From: Candidatus Levyibacteriota bacterium
Lineage (GTDB): Bacteria; Patescibacteria; Microgenomatia; Levybacterales; UBA12049
Length of the DNA stretch: 13,610 nt
NCBI GenBank assembly: GCA_003173915.1
Contig: PPGL01000050.1
Coordinates: 1 to 13,610 of the forward strand
Direction: 5' to 3'
The notes under the pieces are model-generated. The model saw nothing but the letters and a program-made list of their open reading frames with translations. It did not search any database and was not told the DNA's origin. This document shows, piece by piece, positions 13,308 through 13,610 of this stretch. Each line of letters begins with the position of its first letter. Position 1 is the stretch's first letter. The position numbers and the translations under genes are program-made.

Positions 13308-13610
13308 ATGGATGAAAAATTCTACACCCACGCATTAAAATTTCTCACCAAGCGGCCTCGAAGTGAAAAAGAAGTTCGTGATAATCTGCTTAAAAAAAAA
13401 GCAGATCCTATACAAATAAATATTATTGTTGACAAGCTCAAAGAACAAAAATTTCTCAATGATTATGAGTTTGCATTATGGTGGATTGAACAACGGACAC
13501 TTCTAAACCCCAAGGGTTGGTACGTCTTGGAACTTGAATTACGGCAAAAAGGCATTTCGGAGGAGATTATCAAAGAATTAAGAAGCAAAAATAAGGAATT
13601 AAGAAAAGAT
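13308..13610 (+). CDS. recX: RecX-type RecA regulator, 3' end outside window
   Basis: RecX binds the RecA filament groove and blocks or tunes filament growth. 101 codons are visible from the ATG at 13308 to the window edge. The helical-repeat signatures are there: YTHALKFLTKRPRSEKEVRDNLLKK (6-30), then IIVDKLKEQKFLNDYEFALWWIEQR (39-63), then GWYVLELELRQKGISEEIIKEL (70-91). These correspond to the first two three-helix repeats of the family. The last visible residues (KELRSKN then KELRKD) form a short tandem repeat of 7 residues. Position directly after recA supports the call. The C-terminal part is cut off. Confidence 0.9.
   Translation, partial: MDEKFYTHALKFLTKRPRSEKEVRDNLLKKKADPIQINIIVDKLKEQKFLNDYEFALWWIEQRTLLNPKGWYVLELELRQKGISEEIIKELRSKNKELRKD

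Overview
The window looks like a chromosome segment from a Patescibacteria (CPR) bacterium. Microgenomates is my best guess within that group, at low confidence. The reasons are: AT-rich DNA; a long bacterial ribosomal-protein run with no gene for L30 between rpsE and rplO, a known CPR trait; a short-LID adenylate kinase; an archaeal-looking UPF0200-type kinase between adk and map; very short or overlapping gene junctions; and promoters so close to start codons that many mRNAs must be leaderless. TGA acts as a stop (infA and the gene at 9393), so this is not the Gracilibacteria/Absconditabacteria code.

Positions 1-8412 are one co-oriented gene string: rpsE (5' end cut off), rplO, secY, adk, UPF0200-like kinase, map, infA, rpmJ, rpsM, rpsK, rpsD, rpoA, rplQ, rplM, rpsI. 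It joins the spc and alpha operons to the rplM-rpsI pair and serves ribosome assembly, the Sec channel, adenylate balance, N-terminal Met removal, translation initiation and RNA polymerase alpha. Most junctions are overlaps or gaps below 17 nt. infA and rpoA carry their own internal promoters. The other three real gaps (secY-adk, rpsK-rpsD, rpoA-rplQ; 97, 88 and 93 nt) are each filled by two facing arrays of degenerate 7-nt repeats. The same repeat family also lies in frame inside map, where it coincides with an extra surface insertion.

Positions 8413-12078 are accessory: a membrane-anchored SurA_N-like protein, a divergent methyltransferase-like protein, a minus-strand UlaG-type metallo-beta-lactamase-fold hydrolase, an unrecognised 180-residue protein, a minus-strand tRNA-Pro(GGG), and a small VOC/glyoxalase-fold protein. 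Each protein gene here has a -10 box 6-7 nt before its start codon.

Positions 12079-13610 hold recA, a GC-richer composite palindromic repeat of about 110 bp, and the start of recX, which runs off the right edge. RecX normally modulates RecA, so this is a functional pair. No CRISPR array, transposase, phage gene or rRNA was seen, and no non-genic stretch exceeds about 135 nt.
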